From positions 8,776,001 through 8,840,000 of the forward strand of contig NZ_CP108430.1 of assembly GCF_041435335.1 (NCBI RefSeq): a stretch of 64,000 nt of DNA. The letters run 5' to 3'. The position numbers were made by a program, and so were the translations under genes. This DNA is from Streptomyces sp. NBC_01283 (GTDB lineage: Bacteria > Actinomycetota > Actinomycetes > Streptomycetales > Streptomycetaceae). This document shows, one piece after another, positions 16,484 through 24,631 of the stretch; within the stretch, counting starts at the first letter, position 1, and every line of letters starts with the position of its first letter. The notes beneath the pieces are model-generated. The model ran no database searches. It saw only the letters and a program-made list of their open reading frames with translations, and had not been told where the DNA came from.

Positions 16484-17905
16484 TCAGTGCTGCGGGGCGG
16501 CGATGTCGAGGCCCAGCTCGCGGCCGACCCGGGTGATCGAGAGGTTCTGCTGGTGTGCGTACAGGGCGAACGGGTCGAGGACCTCGCGGTCGATGGCACC
16601 GGAGAGCCAGTCGCTGTCGTACGCGGCGCCCTCCTGCCCGGTGTCCCGGGAGCCCTCGCCGCTGAGGTTGGACTGGAAGATGCCTGCGGCGGAACGCGGC
16701 AGGAAGTCCTCGTAGACGACGGGTTCGGCCACCACCCACCCCCGGGCCTCCAACCCGCCGATGGTGGAAGGAGGTTGGGTGCCGTTGCGTGGGCGGTCGG
16801 GTGCGGCACGGTAGGTGAAGTAGGCCAGCTCCTGTGCGGCTAGCTCACGCTCGGTGGCGGGGACATGCGCGTCCCACAGGCCGCGGGCCACTTCGGTGCG
16901 GTCGGCCGCGGGGCGCCGGGCGGCCTCGTCGTCGACCAGGGTGAGCAGGCGGTCGTAGAGCGCGCGGCCCGCCGGGGTGAGGGCGATCCCGCGGGCCTCG
17001 ACCTCGCCGAACCGGACCCGCAGAGCACCGCGCGTCACGCTGCCGTCTGCCAGGCGCAGGGCGCGCGGTTCGGCGAGGGCACGGAAGGACGTCTGGCGAA
17101 GGAGCAGGTCGGGGCCCCTCCAGCCGGGCGGGCCCTGGATGGTGTCGATCATCTCGATGCCGCGGTCGGTCATCCGCCGGTACAGCTCGTCGATGTCCAG
17201 GACGCGCGGCGTGAGGTGGTTGATGTGGGTGGAGCGGACGCCCCCGATGTCCGCGGCGACCGCCGAGACCGTCTCCAGTTCCTGGTACCAGGCCCGGTCG
17301 ATCGGCTCGGGGGACAACTCGAAGGCCTGGACGGCGAGATGCAGGAAACGCTCGGCTTGGTCATCAGACAACCCGCGCTCTGCCTCGGCCCTCTCGGCCA
17401 GCGCGAGCAGCTCCGGCAGGAACAGCTCGCGCCCGGCCAGGAACGTCTCAAGACGGGAGCGCAGATCGGCGTCGAAGAAGCGTGGGTCCGCGGGCGTGAG
17501 CAGTGAGGTGAAGACGCGGAAGGGGTTGCGCGCCAACTCGTCGGCGTCCACCGGGCGGAAAGCCGTCGACACGACGGGCACCGCGCTCGCGGCTGCCTCC
17601 CGCAGGTCGTAGAAGCCGACCGGACGCATGCCGAGTGCACCGAAGATCCGGGCGACGTGGCGCAGTTCGGTGGGAGTGCCCACACGGATGGCGCCGTGCC
17701 GCTCGGCGGTGACCCGGCCGATGGAGCCGAGCCGTTCGGCGTCGGCGCCCTGTGCGCGCAAGGTGTCCTCGTTCACCTCCCGAGACACGTCCACGAGGGT
17801 GTTGTAGGCCGGGACTTCCCGCCCGTACATCTCCGAGAGCCGCGCGGCGAAGGCGGCCCTCAGCCGCCACTGGCTGATCACGAGAGGTCTGCCTTTCGGA
17901 GTCAT
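16484..17905 (-). CDS. hglS: 2-oxoadipate dioxygenase/decarboxylase HglS (DUF1338)
   Basis: A 473-residue DUF1338/YdcJ-family protein. HglS converts 2-oxoadipate and O2 to D-2-hydroxyglutarate and CO2 with a mononuclear iron. In P. putida the key residues are His70, Arg74, His226 and Glu294. Here ERHGAIRVG puts His at residue 70 and Arg at 74 exactly, THINHLTPR supplies His near 227, and RFGEVEARG supplies Glu near 301. The substrate-side segment FYDLREAAASAVPVVSTAFR is also conserved. ATG 17905 overlaps the amaA stop (ATGA), so the two are co-translated. Confidence 0.9.
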   Translation of the reverse strand: MTPKGRPLVISQWRLRAAFAARLSEMYGREVPAYNTLVDVSREVNEDTLRAQGADAERLGSIGRVTAERHGAIRVGTPTELRHVARIFGALGMRPVGFYDLREAAASAVPVVSTAFRPVDADELARNPFRVFTSLLTPADPRFFDADLRSRLETFLAGRELFLPELLALAERAEAERGLSDDQAERFLHLAVQAFELSPEPIDRAWYQELETVSAVAADIGGVRSTHINHLTPRVLDIDELYRRMTDRGIEMIDTIQGPPGWRGPDLLLRQTSFRALAEPRALRLADGSVTRGALRVRFGEVEARGIALTPAGRALYDRLLTLVDDEAARRPAADRTEVARGLWDAHVPATERELAAQELAYFTYRAAPDRPRNGTQPPSTIGGLEARGWVVAEPVVYEDFLPRSAAGIFQSNLSGEGSRDTGQEGAAYDSDWLSGAIDREVLDPFALYAHQQNLSITRVGRELGLDIAAPQH

Positions 17906-19110
17906 ACGACGTGGGCCTCGGGCCGGGTCGTGGCCCCGGCCCGGAAACGGTCGGCGCCCATCGGTGTGATGTCGACGGACGGCTCACGTTCCAGGAGGAG
18001 ATCGCGCACGATCTCGCCGACCGCCGGGGCCTGGAGGAAGCCGTGGCCCGAAAACCCGGTGGCGTAAAGGAAGTTGGACAGTGTGCCGTCGCGTCCGATG
18101 AGGGCGTTGTGGTCGGGCGTGACCTCGTACAGGCCCGCCCATCCGCCGGTGATCGGCATGGCGGCGACGGCGGGGGCGCGATGGCGTACGACGTCCTGGA
18201 ACAGGTCGAGCCATTCCGGGGTCCAGGTGGTGTCGAAGCCGTCGGTCTGCCGGGGGTCCGCGAGGCCGAGGAGCAGCCCGTCGTCGCTGTTGTGGAAGTA
18301 CGCCGACGACGTGAAGTCGATGGTGAAGGGGATGCGCGGAGCCGTTGGCGAAAGCGGTTCGGTGAAGGCGAGTTGGCGGCGAACGGGTCGGACGGGCAGA
18401 TCGACGCCGACCATGGCGCCGATCTGCCCGGACCAGGCGCCCGCCGCGCAGATCACGGTGGAGCAGGCGACGGTGCCGCGGTCGGTGTGCACGGCGCTGA
18501 CGCGTTCACCGGTGGTGTCCATCCCGGTGACGCGGGTGTGCGTGGCGAAGCGGACACCGGCCCCGGCCGCCGCGTCGGCGTAGCCGTGCACGACGAGGCC
18601 GGGGCGGGCGTGTCCGTCGGTGGGGGAGTGGACGGCGGCCACGAGGCCGTCGGTGCTCAGATACGGGCATAGCCGCCGCGCCTCTTCGGCGTCGATCATG
18701 CGGCTCGGCACGCCCAGACTGTTCTGGAGCCGCACGCTCTCGGTGAACTCCGCGGCCTGCCGCTCGTCGGTGAGCAGGAAGAGATAGCCCACCGTGTCCA
18801 GGCGGATGTCGGCGCCGGGCCGTCGCGGGAAGTCCTGGAAGGCGCGCAGGCTCCGGCGGCCGAGCTCGATGTTGAGCGGATCGGAGAAGTGGGCGCGCAC
18901 GCCGCCGATCGGTTTGCCGGAGCTGCCGCAGGCGAGCTCGCCGCGTTCGACGACGACGATGTCACGCACCCCCGCCTCGGCGAGGTGGAAGGCGATCGAG
19001 GCGCCCATCACGCCCCCGCCGACGATCACGACATCGGCGGCCGAAGGGAGAGTGCCGACGGAGGCACCGGACGGGTGCGGTGAGGAGACCGGTTGCGGTG
19101 AGGAGGACAC
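17902..19110 (-). CDS. amaA: FAD-dependent amino acid oxidase, probable L-pipecolate oxidase AmaA
   Basis: A 402-residue DAO-family flavoprotein with the N-terminal dinucleotide fold DVVIVGGGVMGASIAFHLAE (about residues 25-45) and a C-terminal FAD-contacting ITGGWAGLYEVTPDHNALIG. The general family oxidises secondary amines (sarcosine, proline, pipecolate). The operon with hglS and amaB points to L-pipecolate oxidation to piperideine-6-carboxylate, as by AmaA of P. putida. By sequence alone a sarcosine- or glycine-oxidase role cannot be excluded. The N-terminal 20 residues are Ser/Pro-rich without signal features. It is first in a three-gene operon and divergent from a LysR gene. Confidence 0.78.
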   Translation of the reverse strand: MSSSPQPVSSPHPSGASVGTLPSAADVVIVGGGVMGASIAFHLAEAGVRDIVVVERGELACGSSGKPIGGVRAHFSDPLNIELGRRSLRAFQDFPRRPGADIRLDTVGYLFLLTDERQAAEFTESVRLQNSLGVPSRMIDAEEARRLCPYLSTDGLVAAVHSPTDGHARPGLVVHGYADAAAGAGVRFATHTRVTGMDTTGERVSAVHTDRGTVACSTVICAAGAWSGQIGAMVGVDLPVRPVRRQLAFTEPLSPTAPRIPFTIDFTSSAYFHNSDDGLLLGLADPRQTDGFDTTWTPEWLDLFQDVVRHRAPAVAAMPITGGWAGLYEVTPDHNALIGRDGTLSNFLYATGFSGHGFLQAPAVGEIVRDLLLEREPSVDITPMGADRFRAGATTRPEAHVV

Positions 19111-19327
19111 AAGGGGCCGATCCTTTCCAGAGGCCGCAATCCGGACCGACAGGCCTGAAGAGGCGTCAGTTCACGGGCAGGGCATGGCCGTCAGTGACTT
19201 GCTCGGGAAGCTCAGTAACTTGCGGGCGCTGATCAGCTGGCTGCCCGCCATCGTGACGCACCCCGACCGTTGACGTCCATGAACAGTTTCTGCTCCTGAT
19301 CTTTGACGCTCTCTATACGGTCACTTC

Positions 19328-20242
19328 ATGGACTGGACGAGTTCCCAACTGCGCTCCCTGGTCGAGCTGACCCGGCGCGGCACCATCACCGCCGTCGCGC
19401 AGGCCCTCGGCTACACCCCCGGTGGCGTCTCCCAGCAGATCGCCGCACTGGAGAAGGCAGCGGGCACCCCGCTGCTGCGCCGGGCGGGCCGCCGGGTGGA
19501 GCTGACCGAAGCCGGGGCCACGCTGGCCCGGCACGCCGAGCGGATCCTGGCGGCGGAGGCCGAAGCCGTCGAGGAGCTGGAGCGTGGGCGCGGCACGGTC
19601 TCCGGCACCCTGCTGGTCGGCCTGTTCGCCACGGCTGCCGCCGAGATCCTGCCGCCGGCCCTGCGGCAGATGCACGAGGCCCACCCCGAGCTTGCCGTAC
19701 ATAGCCGCGACATGGACGTGGACGAGGTGTACGACGCCGTCGCCTCGGGAGGCGTCGACCTGGCGCTCGGCCTCGACTACCCGGACGTGCCCATCCCGCG
19801 CGACGCCGCCCTGCGCGTGACCCGGCTCTACCGCGAACGCTTCGCCCTCGCGGTGCCCACCGGCTGGCTGGAGGGCCGCGACCGCGCCGCCCTGGCCGAC
19901 ACCCGGGACCTGGCGTGGATCCTTCCCTCGGCCGACAGCTACTACGGCCGCGCCGTACGCACCGCGTGCCGCCGCGCGGGACTCGAACCGGACGTGCGGC
20001 ACGAAGTCACCGACACCGCGGCCACGCTGGCGCTGGTCGAGGCGGGCATCGGCGTGAGCACGGTGACCGAGCTGATGCTGGGCCTGCGCGCCTCGCGCTT
20101 CGACGTGGTGCGGTTGCGCGAGCGGATCGAGCGGCACGTCGTCGTGGTGTGCCGCGCCGCCGCCGAACGCCGCCCGGCGGTGGCGGCGTTGGTCGACGTA
20201 CTGCGGACGGTCGCCGACCAGCGCCGCGACGCGCACGCGTAG
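19328..20242 (+). CDS. LysR-family regulator of the pipecolate/lysine cluster
   Basis: A 304-residue LysR protein. The N-terminal helix-turn-helix is evident (LRSLVELTRRGTITAVAQAL, GYTPGGVSQQIAALEKAAG) and the effector domain follows (LLVGLFATAAAEILPPAL). It is divergent from amaA across 217 bp. P. putida also has a LysR gene in its amaA/amaB/hglS locus, so control by a lysine-derived intermediate is a reasonable inference. ATG 19328 lacks a Shine-Dalgarno; TATACG at 19313-19318 could be a -10 for a near-leaderless message. Confidence 0.85.
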   Translation: MDWTSSQLRSLVELTRRGTITAVAQALGYTPGGVSQQIAALEKAAGTPLLRRAGRRVELTEAGATLARHAERILAAEAEAVEELERGRGTVSGTLLVGLFATAAAEILPPALRQMHEAHPELAVHSRDMDVDEVYDAVASGGVDLALGLDYPDVPIPRDAALRVTRLYRERFALAVPTGWLEGRDRAALADTRDLAWILPSADSYYGRAVRTACRRAGLEPDVRHEVTDTAATLALVEAGIGVSTVTELMLGLRASRFDVVRLRERIERHVVVVCRAAAERRPAVAALVDVLRTVADQRRDAHA

Positions 20243-20271
20243 GGCAGCCGCACACGGGTTGCCCTACGCGT
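20235..20271. terminator. Bidirectional terminator hairpin
   Basis: ACGCGTAGGGCA (20235-20246) and TGCCCTACGCGT (20260-20271) form a perfect 12-bp stem with a 13-nt loop. The stem overlaps the stop codons of the convergent lysR and AlaRS-like genes, so one structure serves both. Confidence 0.8.
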
Positions 20272-21452
20272 CACCCTTGCCGCAAGGCCAGGACCAGATC
20301 GCGCGGTAGACCGTGCGTGTCATGGAGGTAGTGGAAATCCTCCTCGTCGAGCGGGCCATGGAACCGGGGCCGGGCGAGCACCTGCCGCCCCCGCTCCAGG
20401 AGCCCCCGGAACCGCCGCTCCTCGTCGAGCAGAACGCGGCGCACGTCCTGCGGGTCCACGTCCTGACGGAAGTGATCCAGAGTGTGCTGAACCAACTCCC
20501 CCGGGATGTCGCCGAGGTGGCGCGAAGGGTCGTCCCGCCACAGCACGGTGAGCACCCGTCGCACGAGTCGGCGCAGTACATAACCGCGGCCGGTGTTGGA
20601 GGGGCGTACCCCGTCGCCGATCACCACCATGGCCGAGCGGAGGTGGTCGCTCACCAGCCGCAGTGACGGCTCGTCCACCTGCCACAGGTCCGGCACGAGG
20701 CGACGCCAGGGTTCGAAGAGGTCGCACCCGTACACCGATTTCTGCCCCTGGAGCAGGGCGGCAAGCCGCTCCAGACCGAGCCCGGTGTCGATGTTGCGCT
20801 GGGGGAGCGTCACGAGCGACCCGTCGTCGAGCCTGCGGTGGCGCATCATCACGTGGTTCCAGATCTCCACCCAGCGGTCGTCGCCCGTCGGCGTGGACTC
20901 GGGCGGGGTGTCGCCGGTCCAAAGAAAGATCTCCGAGTCGGGGCCGCACGGCCCGGTGGGACCGTTGGACCACCAGTTGTCCTCGGCGGTGAACTCCACC
21001 GGTACCCCGCGCTCCTGCCACGACTCCAGGGAAGCGGTGTCGGGCCCGACCTGGCCGTCACCGCCGAAGACGGTGGCGTGCAGCATCCCCGGGTCGATGC
21101 CGAACCCCTCGGTGAGCAGGTCGTATCCCCAGTCGAGGCTCTGCTGCCCCTCGTAGTCGCCGAGCGACCACGTGCCGAGCATCTCGAAGACGGTGAGGTG
21201 GGTGGGATCGCCTACCTCCTCCAGGTCGGTGGTGCGCAGACACCGCTGTACGTTGACGAGCCGCCGGCCCAGCGGATGCGGCTGCCCCTCCAGATAAGGG
21301 GTGAGCGGGTGCATGCCCGAGCTGGTGAACAGCACGGGGTCGCCGGGCGGGGGCAGCAGCGTCGAGCCGGTGACGCGGCGGTGGCCGCGTTCCTCGAAGT
21401 ACTCGACGAAGGTGTGGACGACGTCCTCGGTGGTCATCTTCACGGTGTTCAC
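20271..21452 (-). CDS. Stand-alone alanyl-tRNA synthetase catalytic-domain protein
   Basis: A 393-residue protein that matches only the aminoacylation part of AlaRS. Motif 2 is CLRTTDLEEVGDPTHLTVFE with MLGTWSLGDY (residues 71-100), the NWW...GPCGPDSEIF block is at 159-176, and motif 3 is GLGLERLAALL (224-234). It ends where the catalytic region ends (LHDTHGLPRDLV), so the editing and C-Ala domains are absent. Motif 2 resembles the TxDxxxVGDxxHLTFFEMLGNWS form found outside the usual actinobacterial AlaRS, suggesting transfer. GTG 21452 has AAGGAG six nt upstream. It may charge tRNA-Ala or a carrier, donate aminoacyl groups to a natural product, or give resistance. A leader peptide and hairpin upstream suggest attenuation. 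Confidence 0.85.
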   Translation of the reverse strand: MNTVKMTTEDVVHTFVEYFEERGHRRVTGSTLLPPPGDPVLFTSSGMHPLTPYLEGQPHPLGRRLVNVQRCLRTTDLEEVGDPTHLTVFEMLGTWSLGDYEGQQSLDWGYDLLTEGFGIDPGMLHATVFGGDGQVGPDTASLESWQERGVPVEFTAEDNWWSNGPTGPCGPDSEIFLWTGDTPPESTPTGDDRWVEIWNHVMMRHRRLDDGSLVTLPQRNIDTGLGLERLAALLQGQKSVYGCDLFEPWRRLVPDLWQVDEPSLRLVSDHLRSAMVVIGDGVRPSNTGRGYVLRRLVRRVLTVLWRDDPSRHLGDIPGELVQHTLDHFRQDVDPQDVRRVLLDEERRFRGLLERGRQVLARPRFHGPLDEEDFHYLHDTHGLPRDLVLALRQG

Positions 21453-21535
21453 GGGTGGCTCCTTCGCATGCGCGGCGGGGAGGCGCCGGACGACGGGTCC
21501 GCACACCGGAGCCGGGCGGGAGAGCCACAGAAGAA

Positions 21536-21566
21536 CCACCGGCGGACCGTGTCCGGTCGCCGGTGG
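21536..21566 (-). terminator. Predicted attenuator hairpin upstream of the AlaRS-like gene
   Basis: Read on the minus strand, CCACCGGCG (21566-21558) pairs perfectly with CGCCGGTGG (21544-21536); inside it ACCG pairs with CGGT around a 4-nt loop, with one bulged base. TTCTTCT follows directly, a pyrimidine tract like that of an intrinsic terminator. The 5' arm contains ACCGGCGA, the exact complement of TCGCCGGT within the leader peptide codons (21603-21596), so the two structures exclude each other. Confidence 0.6.
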
Positions 21567-21582
21567 GAGAGAGAGAAGTACG

Positions 21583-21651
21583 TCAGACGGCGGCAACCGG
21601 CGAGCTGGGCGCTCGCGCGGTCGCGGTGGTGTGTGGGCCGGTGACGTTCAT
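21583..21651 (-). CDS. Leaderless Ala/Thr-rich leader peptide, 22 residues
   Basis: A 22-codon open frame from ATG 21651 to TGA, encoding five Ala (three GCG within codons 10-14, two GCC at 20-21) and four Thr codons plus one CGA. TATCGT fits the -10 consensus and ends 7 nt before the ATG, so the message would start at the ATG. The stop lies 16 nt before the predicted attenuator hairpin and 130 nt before the AlaRS-like start. Reading through to the stop would cover TCGCCGGT and let the terminator form; stalling at the Ala/Arg codons would free it to act as antiterminator. Its regulatory role is inferred. Confidence 0.55.
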   Translation of the reverse strand: MNVTGPHTTATARAPSSPVAAV

Positions 21652-21653
21652 GC

Positions 21654-21664
21654 GTCCGACGATA
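21654..21664 (-). promoter_or_regulatory. -10 element for the leader/AlaRS-like transcript
   Basis: On the minus strand TATCGT followed by 7 nt and ATG 21651 gives leaderless promoter geometry. The -35 region (TGTGCG with 18-nt spacer) is weak, so an activator or alternative sigma factor is possible. Confidence 0.45.
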
Positions 21665-21941
21665 ACGGGCGCAGATCTTGGGCGCACACGAATTTGTCCC
21701 GGCCCGGGCGGCGGGGAGATTCCTCGCGCCGACTCCAGATCTCCTTCCATCGCACGGCACCCCAGCTCCGGGCAGGGCGCGAAGTGGACGAGGCAGGACC
21801 GCCGTACGCGGTGACCTTCTTCCTGGCCTCGGGGAGGCTGCCGGCCGACCTCGGATAAATCGCAGGCCACGCCTCCGCCGTCCGTCCTATCGTGTACCGC
21901 TGCCGTCCACGCCGGGACGGCCCGAACAGAGAGGCGGCCCA

Positions 21942-22466
21942 GTGCCGGACGCGTACGAGGTCATGCTGGATGCCGAGCTGAGCAAGGCGTTCGACGTGTG
22001 GTCCGGCTATCTGGACGCGCGGACAGGGGAGGACCCCCGGGCCCGGGACCACCTTCGTGCCCTGTTGGAGTCGGCCCGCGAGGCAGCAGCCGACGGTGAT
22101 GCCGCCATCGCACGCACCTTGGTCGCGGACATGTACGACGACGCCAGGAAAGCCCACCTTCCCTGGGCTCCTTCGCCGCCTCGCCCCTGCGAGGCGGACC
22201 GGCAGACGCGCGACTACGCCAAGGACACGCTGAAGCAGGTGCTCCCCCTGAGCCTGCAGGACCATCTTGACTCCGTCGAGATCCCCCTGAGCGTCACGGG
22301 AAGGCGCCTTCAGGCCGCCCCCGGTCTCGACGCGGCCACGCGCCAGGACATCCTCTACATCACCGCCCGCGCCGCGATGGCCCTCGACCTCGCCCAGCCC
22401 GCCGCCGCGCGACGCGAACTCGAACGCCTCAAGGTGATCGCACGGCGCTGGGGCGTGGAACCCTGA
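21942..22466 (+). CDS. Hypothetical helical protein
   Basis: A 174-residue mostly helical protein of unknown function. It begins MPDAYEVMLDAELSKAFDVW and contains a central Pro-rich stretch (APSPPRPCEADR) separating two helical halves; the second half (ARAAMALDLAQPAAARRELERLK) looks like a TPR-style helix pair. GTG 21942 follows AGAGAGG. It is divergent from the AlaRS-like transcript, with about 290 bp between its start and the leader ATG; a functional link is unproven. Confidence 0.7.
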   Translation: MPDAYEVMLDAELSKAFDVWSGYLDARTGEDPRARDHLRALLESAREAAADGDAAIARTLVADMYDDARKAHLPWAPSPPRPCEADRQTRDYAKDTLKQVLPLSLQDHLDSVEIPLSVTGRRLQAAPGLDAATRQDILYITARAAMALDLAQPAAARRELERLKVIARRWGVEP

Positions 22467-22481
22467 CGGACGAGGTTCCCC

Positions 22482-23297
22482 TCAGGGACGCCGCCCCCAG
22501 GCGGAGATCATCGGTGAGGTGGTGAGATCGAGGCGGCCCGAAGTGACGTTCGCGAGATGCCGGTCGATCTCCTCGTCGGTCGCGAGCCCCGCCGCGACCA
22601 GCCTGTCGCGCACCTGACGGACCGTCGCCGCCTCCAGGACGTCGCAGGCCGCGGACGTGACCGGGAAATAGGCGTCCGCCGTGACATCCGTCAGTCCCGC
22701 CTCCCGCAGCAGCCGGGGCAGTTTGCGTCCGTACGCCAGGTCGGCGCCGCGAGCCGACAGGAGCGAACGGAAGCCTGCCCGCAGCCTGTTGGCCAGCGCC
22801 TGCTCGGGCCCGTACTCGTCCAGGCAGATCAGCGGCTGCGATGCCGGGTCGGCGTCCTCGACGAGCAGCCAGCCGCCCGGCCGGAGCGCGCCGGCCATCG
22901 CGCGCAGCGCCCGCTCCCTGTCGGCCACATGCACCAGCACCAACCGGGCGTGGACGAAGTCGAAGCCGCTCACCGGCGGTTCGTCCCGGCCCACGTCGTG
23001 CCGCAGCACCTCGACGACACCTCCCGCCGCCCGGGAAGCCCAGGAGGTGTCGATGTCGGTCGCGAGGACCCGGCCGGTCGGCCCGACCCGGTCGGCCAGC
23101 CATGTCACCACCGAAGGGCCGCCGGCCCCGACCTCCCAGCACTGCCACCCCGATGCAATCCCAAGAGCCTCGACGTGGCGGAAGGTGGTGGGGTCGAAGA
23201 GCTCGCTGAGCGCGTCGAAACGGATGCCTGCCTCGGACCGCGCGTTGTCGAGGAGGTAGCTGCTGTCGCCGGGGGAGCCGGAGGCGGGGTGGGTCAT
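22482..23297 (-). CDS. Class I SAM-dependent methyltransferase
   Basis: A 271-residue Rossmann-fold methyltransferase. Motif I is WEVGAGGPSVVTWLADRVGP, followed by VLATDIDTSW (acidic ribose-binding loop) and the post-I segment FDFVHARLVLVHV typical of small-molecule UbiE/Methyltransf_11-like enzymes. The substrate is unknown. ATG 23297 begins the protein; 15 nt separate its 3' end from the convergent hypothetical gene. Confidence 0.85.
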   Translation of the reverse strand: MTHPASGSPGDSSYLLDNARSEAGIRFDALSELFDPTTFRHVEALGIASGWQCWEVGAGGPSVVTWLADRVGPTGRVLATDIDTSWASRAAGGVVEVLRHDVGRDEPPVSGFDFVHARLVLVHVADRERALRAMAGALRPGGWLLVEDADPASQPLICLDEYGPEQALANRLRAGFRSLLSARGADLAYGRKLPRLLREAGLTDVTADAYFPVTSAACDVLEAATVRQVRDRLVAAGLATDEEIDRHLANVTSGRLDLTTSPMISAWGRRP

Positions 23298-23357
23298 CAG
23301 GGAATTGTCCCTCTCCCGGCCACCCTCTCCCGCCCACCCGCTTCGTCTCGGCCGCGC

Positions 23358-23834
23358 CTAGATACGCCTGCGCCTTCGCCCCGCCACGGCAATGGCCGTC
23401 CCGACCCCCACGATCACGAGGCCGATCCCGCCGAAGATCAGCGGCAGCAGCCAGAGCGAGACGAACCCGTCGATCCGCGCGTCCCCGGGGGAGTCGGCGC
23501 GGTACAGCACGTCGACCTGCTCACCCTGGTCGTACGCCGGTGGATTGGAACCCATCGATCCTTCGAACGACCTCGGCTTCCCGTCCGCCGACGTGAACTC
23601 GACCACCGGGTATGCCACCGGCCCGTCGCTGCCCCGCGACTTGCTGGACGAACCGCTGTGGTCGATGCGCCACTCCAGCGACACCACCGTCCCCTTGGCG
23701 CGCTCCGCATCCGTCAGGAACGAGATCGACACCCCCGCCAGGATCAACCCGATGACCGTGAACAGCGTCCCGAACGCGATCAGTCCGAATGTGACCCACC
23801 GGCGGGCACCCCACCCACGCACCTGCACCTGCAC
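23358..23834 (-). CDS. DUF3592 membrane protein
   Basis: A 158-residue DUF3592 protein: an N-terminal membrane helix (TFGLIAFGTLFTVIGLILAG), an extracytoplasmic beta-rich domain with YPVVEFTSADGKPRSFEGS and a second helix near the C-terminus (LWLLPLIFGGIGLVIVGVG) ending in a cluster of Arg. The family is widespread in actinobacteria with no known function. GTG 23834 follows GAGAGGAA. Confidence 0.8.
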   Translation of the reverse strand: MQVQVRGWGARRWVTFGLIAFGTLFTVIGLILAGVSISFLTDAERAKGTVVSLEWRIDHSGSSSKSRGSDGPVAYPVVEFTSADGKPRSFEGSMGSNPPAYDQGEQVDVLYRADSPGDARIDGFVSLWLLPLIFGGIGLVIVGVGTAIAVAGRRRRRI

Positions 23835-23978
23835 GACGTTCCTCTCGCTTGCCCAAAGGAGAGGGACGCTATCCCAGGGATCCTGGCCGCCGTGCCCCGC
23901 CCCCGGACTGCCATCGCCCCGCACACGGACCGCACACAAACTGCGCACAGGCGCCCGTTCGAGCCGGCTCCGCGTTCC

Positions 23979-24500
23979 CTAGCTCTGCAACGAGGAACGC
24001 ATATGGCGGAAGCGGTCGATGGAGCGGCGGCGCATCCAGAGAATCCAGCAGCAGAACGCGATCACGCCGACCGCGAAGACCAGCGGAACGGTCCACGAGC
24101 CGTTGGCCACCCCGAAGACGAGCGCGGCGACGGCGACCAGGCACATCGTGCCCAACCAGTAGGGCAGCACCCGCCGCCCCCGTTCGATCTGCCCCAACTG
24201 ATCGGCGACGAGTCGCCTCATGGACGCCCGCTCCTCCGGCTCCTTCGGCACTTCGCGATGCCGGATCTTGCGATGGAGCTCCGTCACCCCACGCGTGTCG
24301 GTACCGGCGGCCCGGCTGGCCTTGCGGCGCTGCAGGGCCACGACGATCACGACGATGGAGGCGTAGAGAGCGCCCTGGATCACCCACACCACCGGGTGCT
24401 CGTCCGGGCGGAACAGCGCGGTGACACCCGTGCCCAGCGCGAAGATCAGGACCGCTTGTGCGGTCAGACTGCGATCGAGCCAGCGCTTGAAGGCGCGCAT
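23979..24500 (-). CDS. Hypothetical four-helix membrane protein
   Basis: A 173-residue membrane protein with two helix pairs (AVLIFALGTGVTALF and VVWVIQGALYASIVVIVVAL, then LGTMCLVAVAALVFGVANG and TVPLVFAVGVIAFCCWILWM) separated by a charged ~50-residue cytoplasmic loop. Many Arg flank the helices. The start at 24500 is backed by GAGGAGG. Function unknown. It is divergent from the acetyltransferase operon. Confidence 0.75.
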   Translation of the reverse strand: MRAFKRWLDRSLTAQAVLIFALGTGVTALFRPDEHPVVWVIQGALYASIVVIVVALQRRKASRAAGTDTRGVTELHRKIRHREVPKEPEERASMRRLVADQLGQIERGRRVLPYWLGTMCLVAVAALVFGVANGSWTVPLVFAVGVIAFCCWILWMRRRSIDRFRHMRSSLQS

Positions 24501-24594
24501 GGAACGTACCTCCTCGGAATGAATCGACGGGTACCGCTACCGCCTCCGAGTACCCCGCCGGGAACGGACTATGGCTGCCCCGGACGGCAGGAGC

Positions 24595-24631
24595 GTACGA
24601 TCGTACTCTCTGGGGTGTACGATCGTACGCA
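24595..24631 (+). promoter_or_regulatory. Twin palindromic operators overlapping a leaderless promoter
   Basis: GTACGATCGTAC occurs twice, at 24595-24606 and 24617-24628, with centres 22 bp apart (two helical turns). The second copy contains TACGAT (24618-24623), a -10 box that ends 7 nt before ATG 24631. Binding of a dimeric repressor to either copy would block the promoter. The TetR gene in the same operon is the obvious candidate for autoregulation. Confidence 0.75.
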
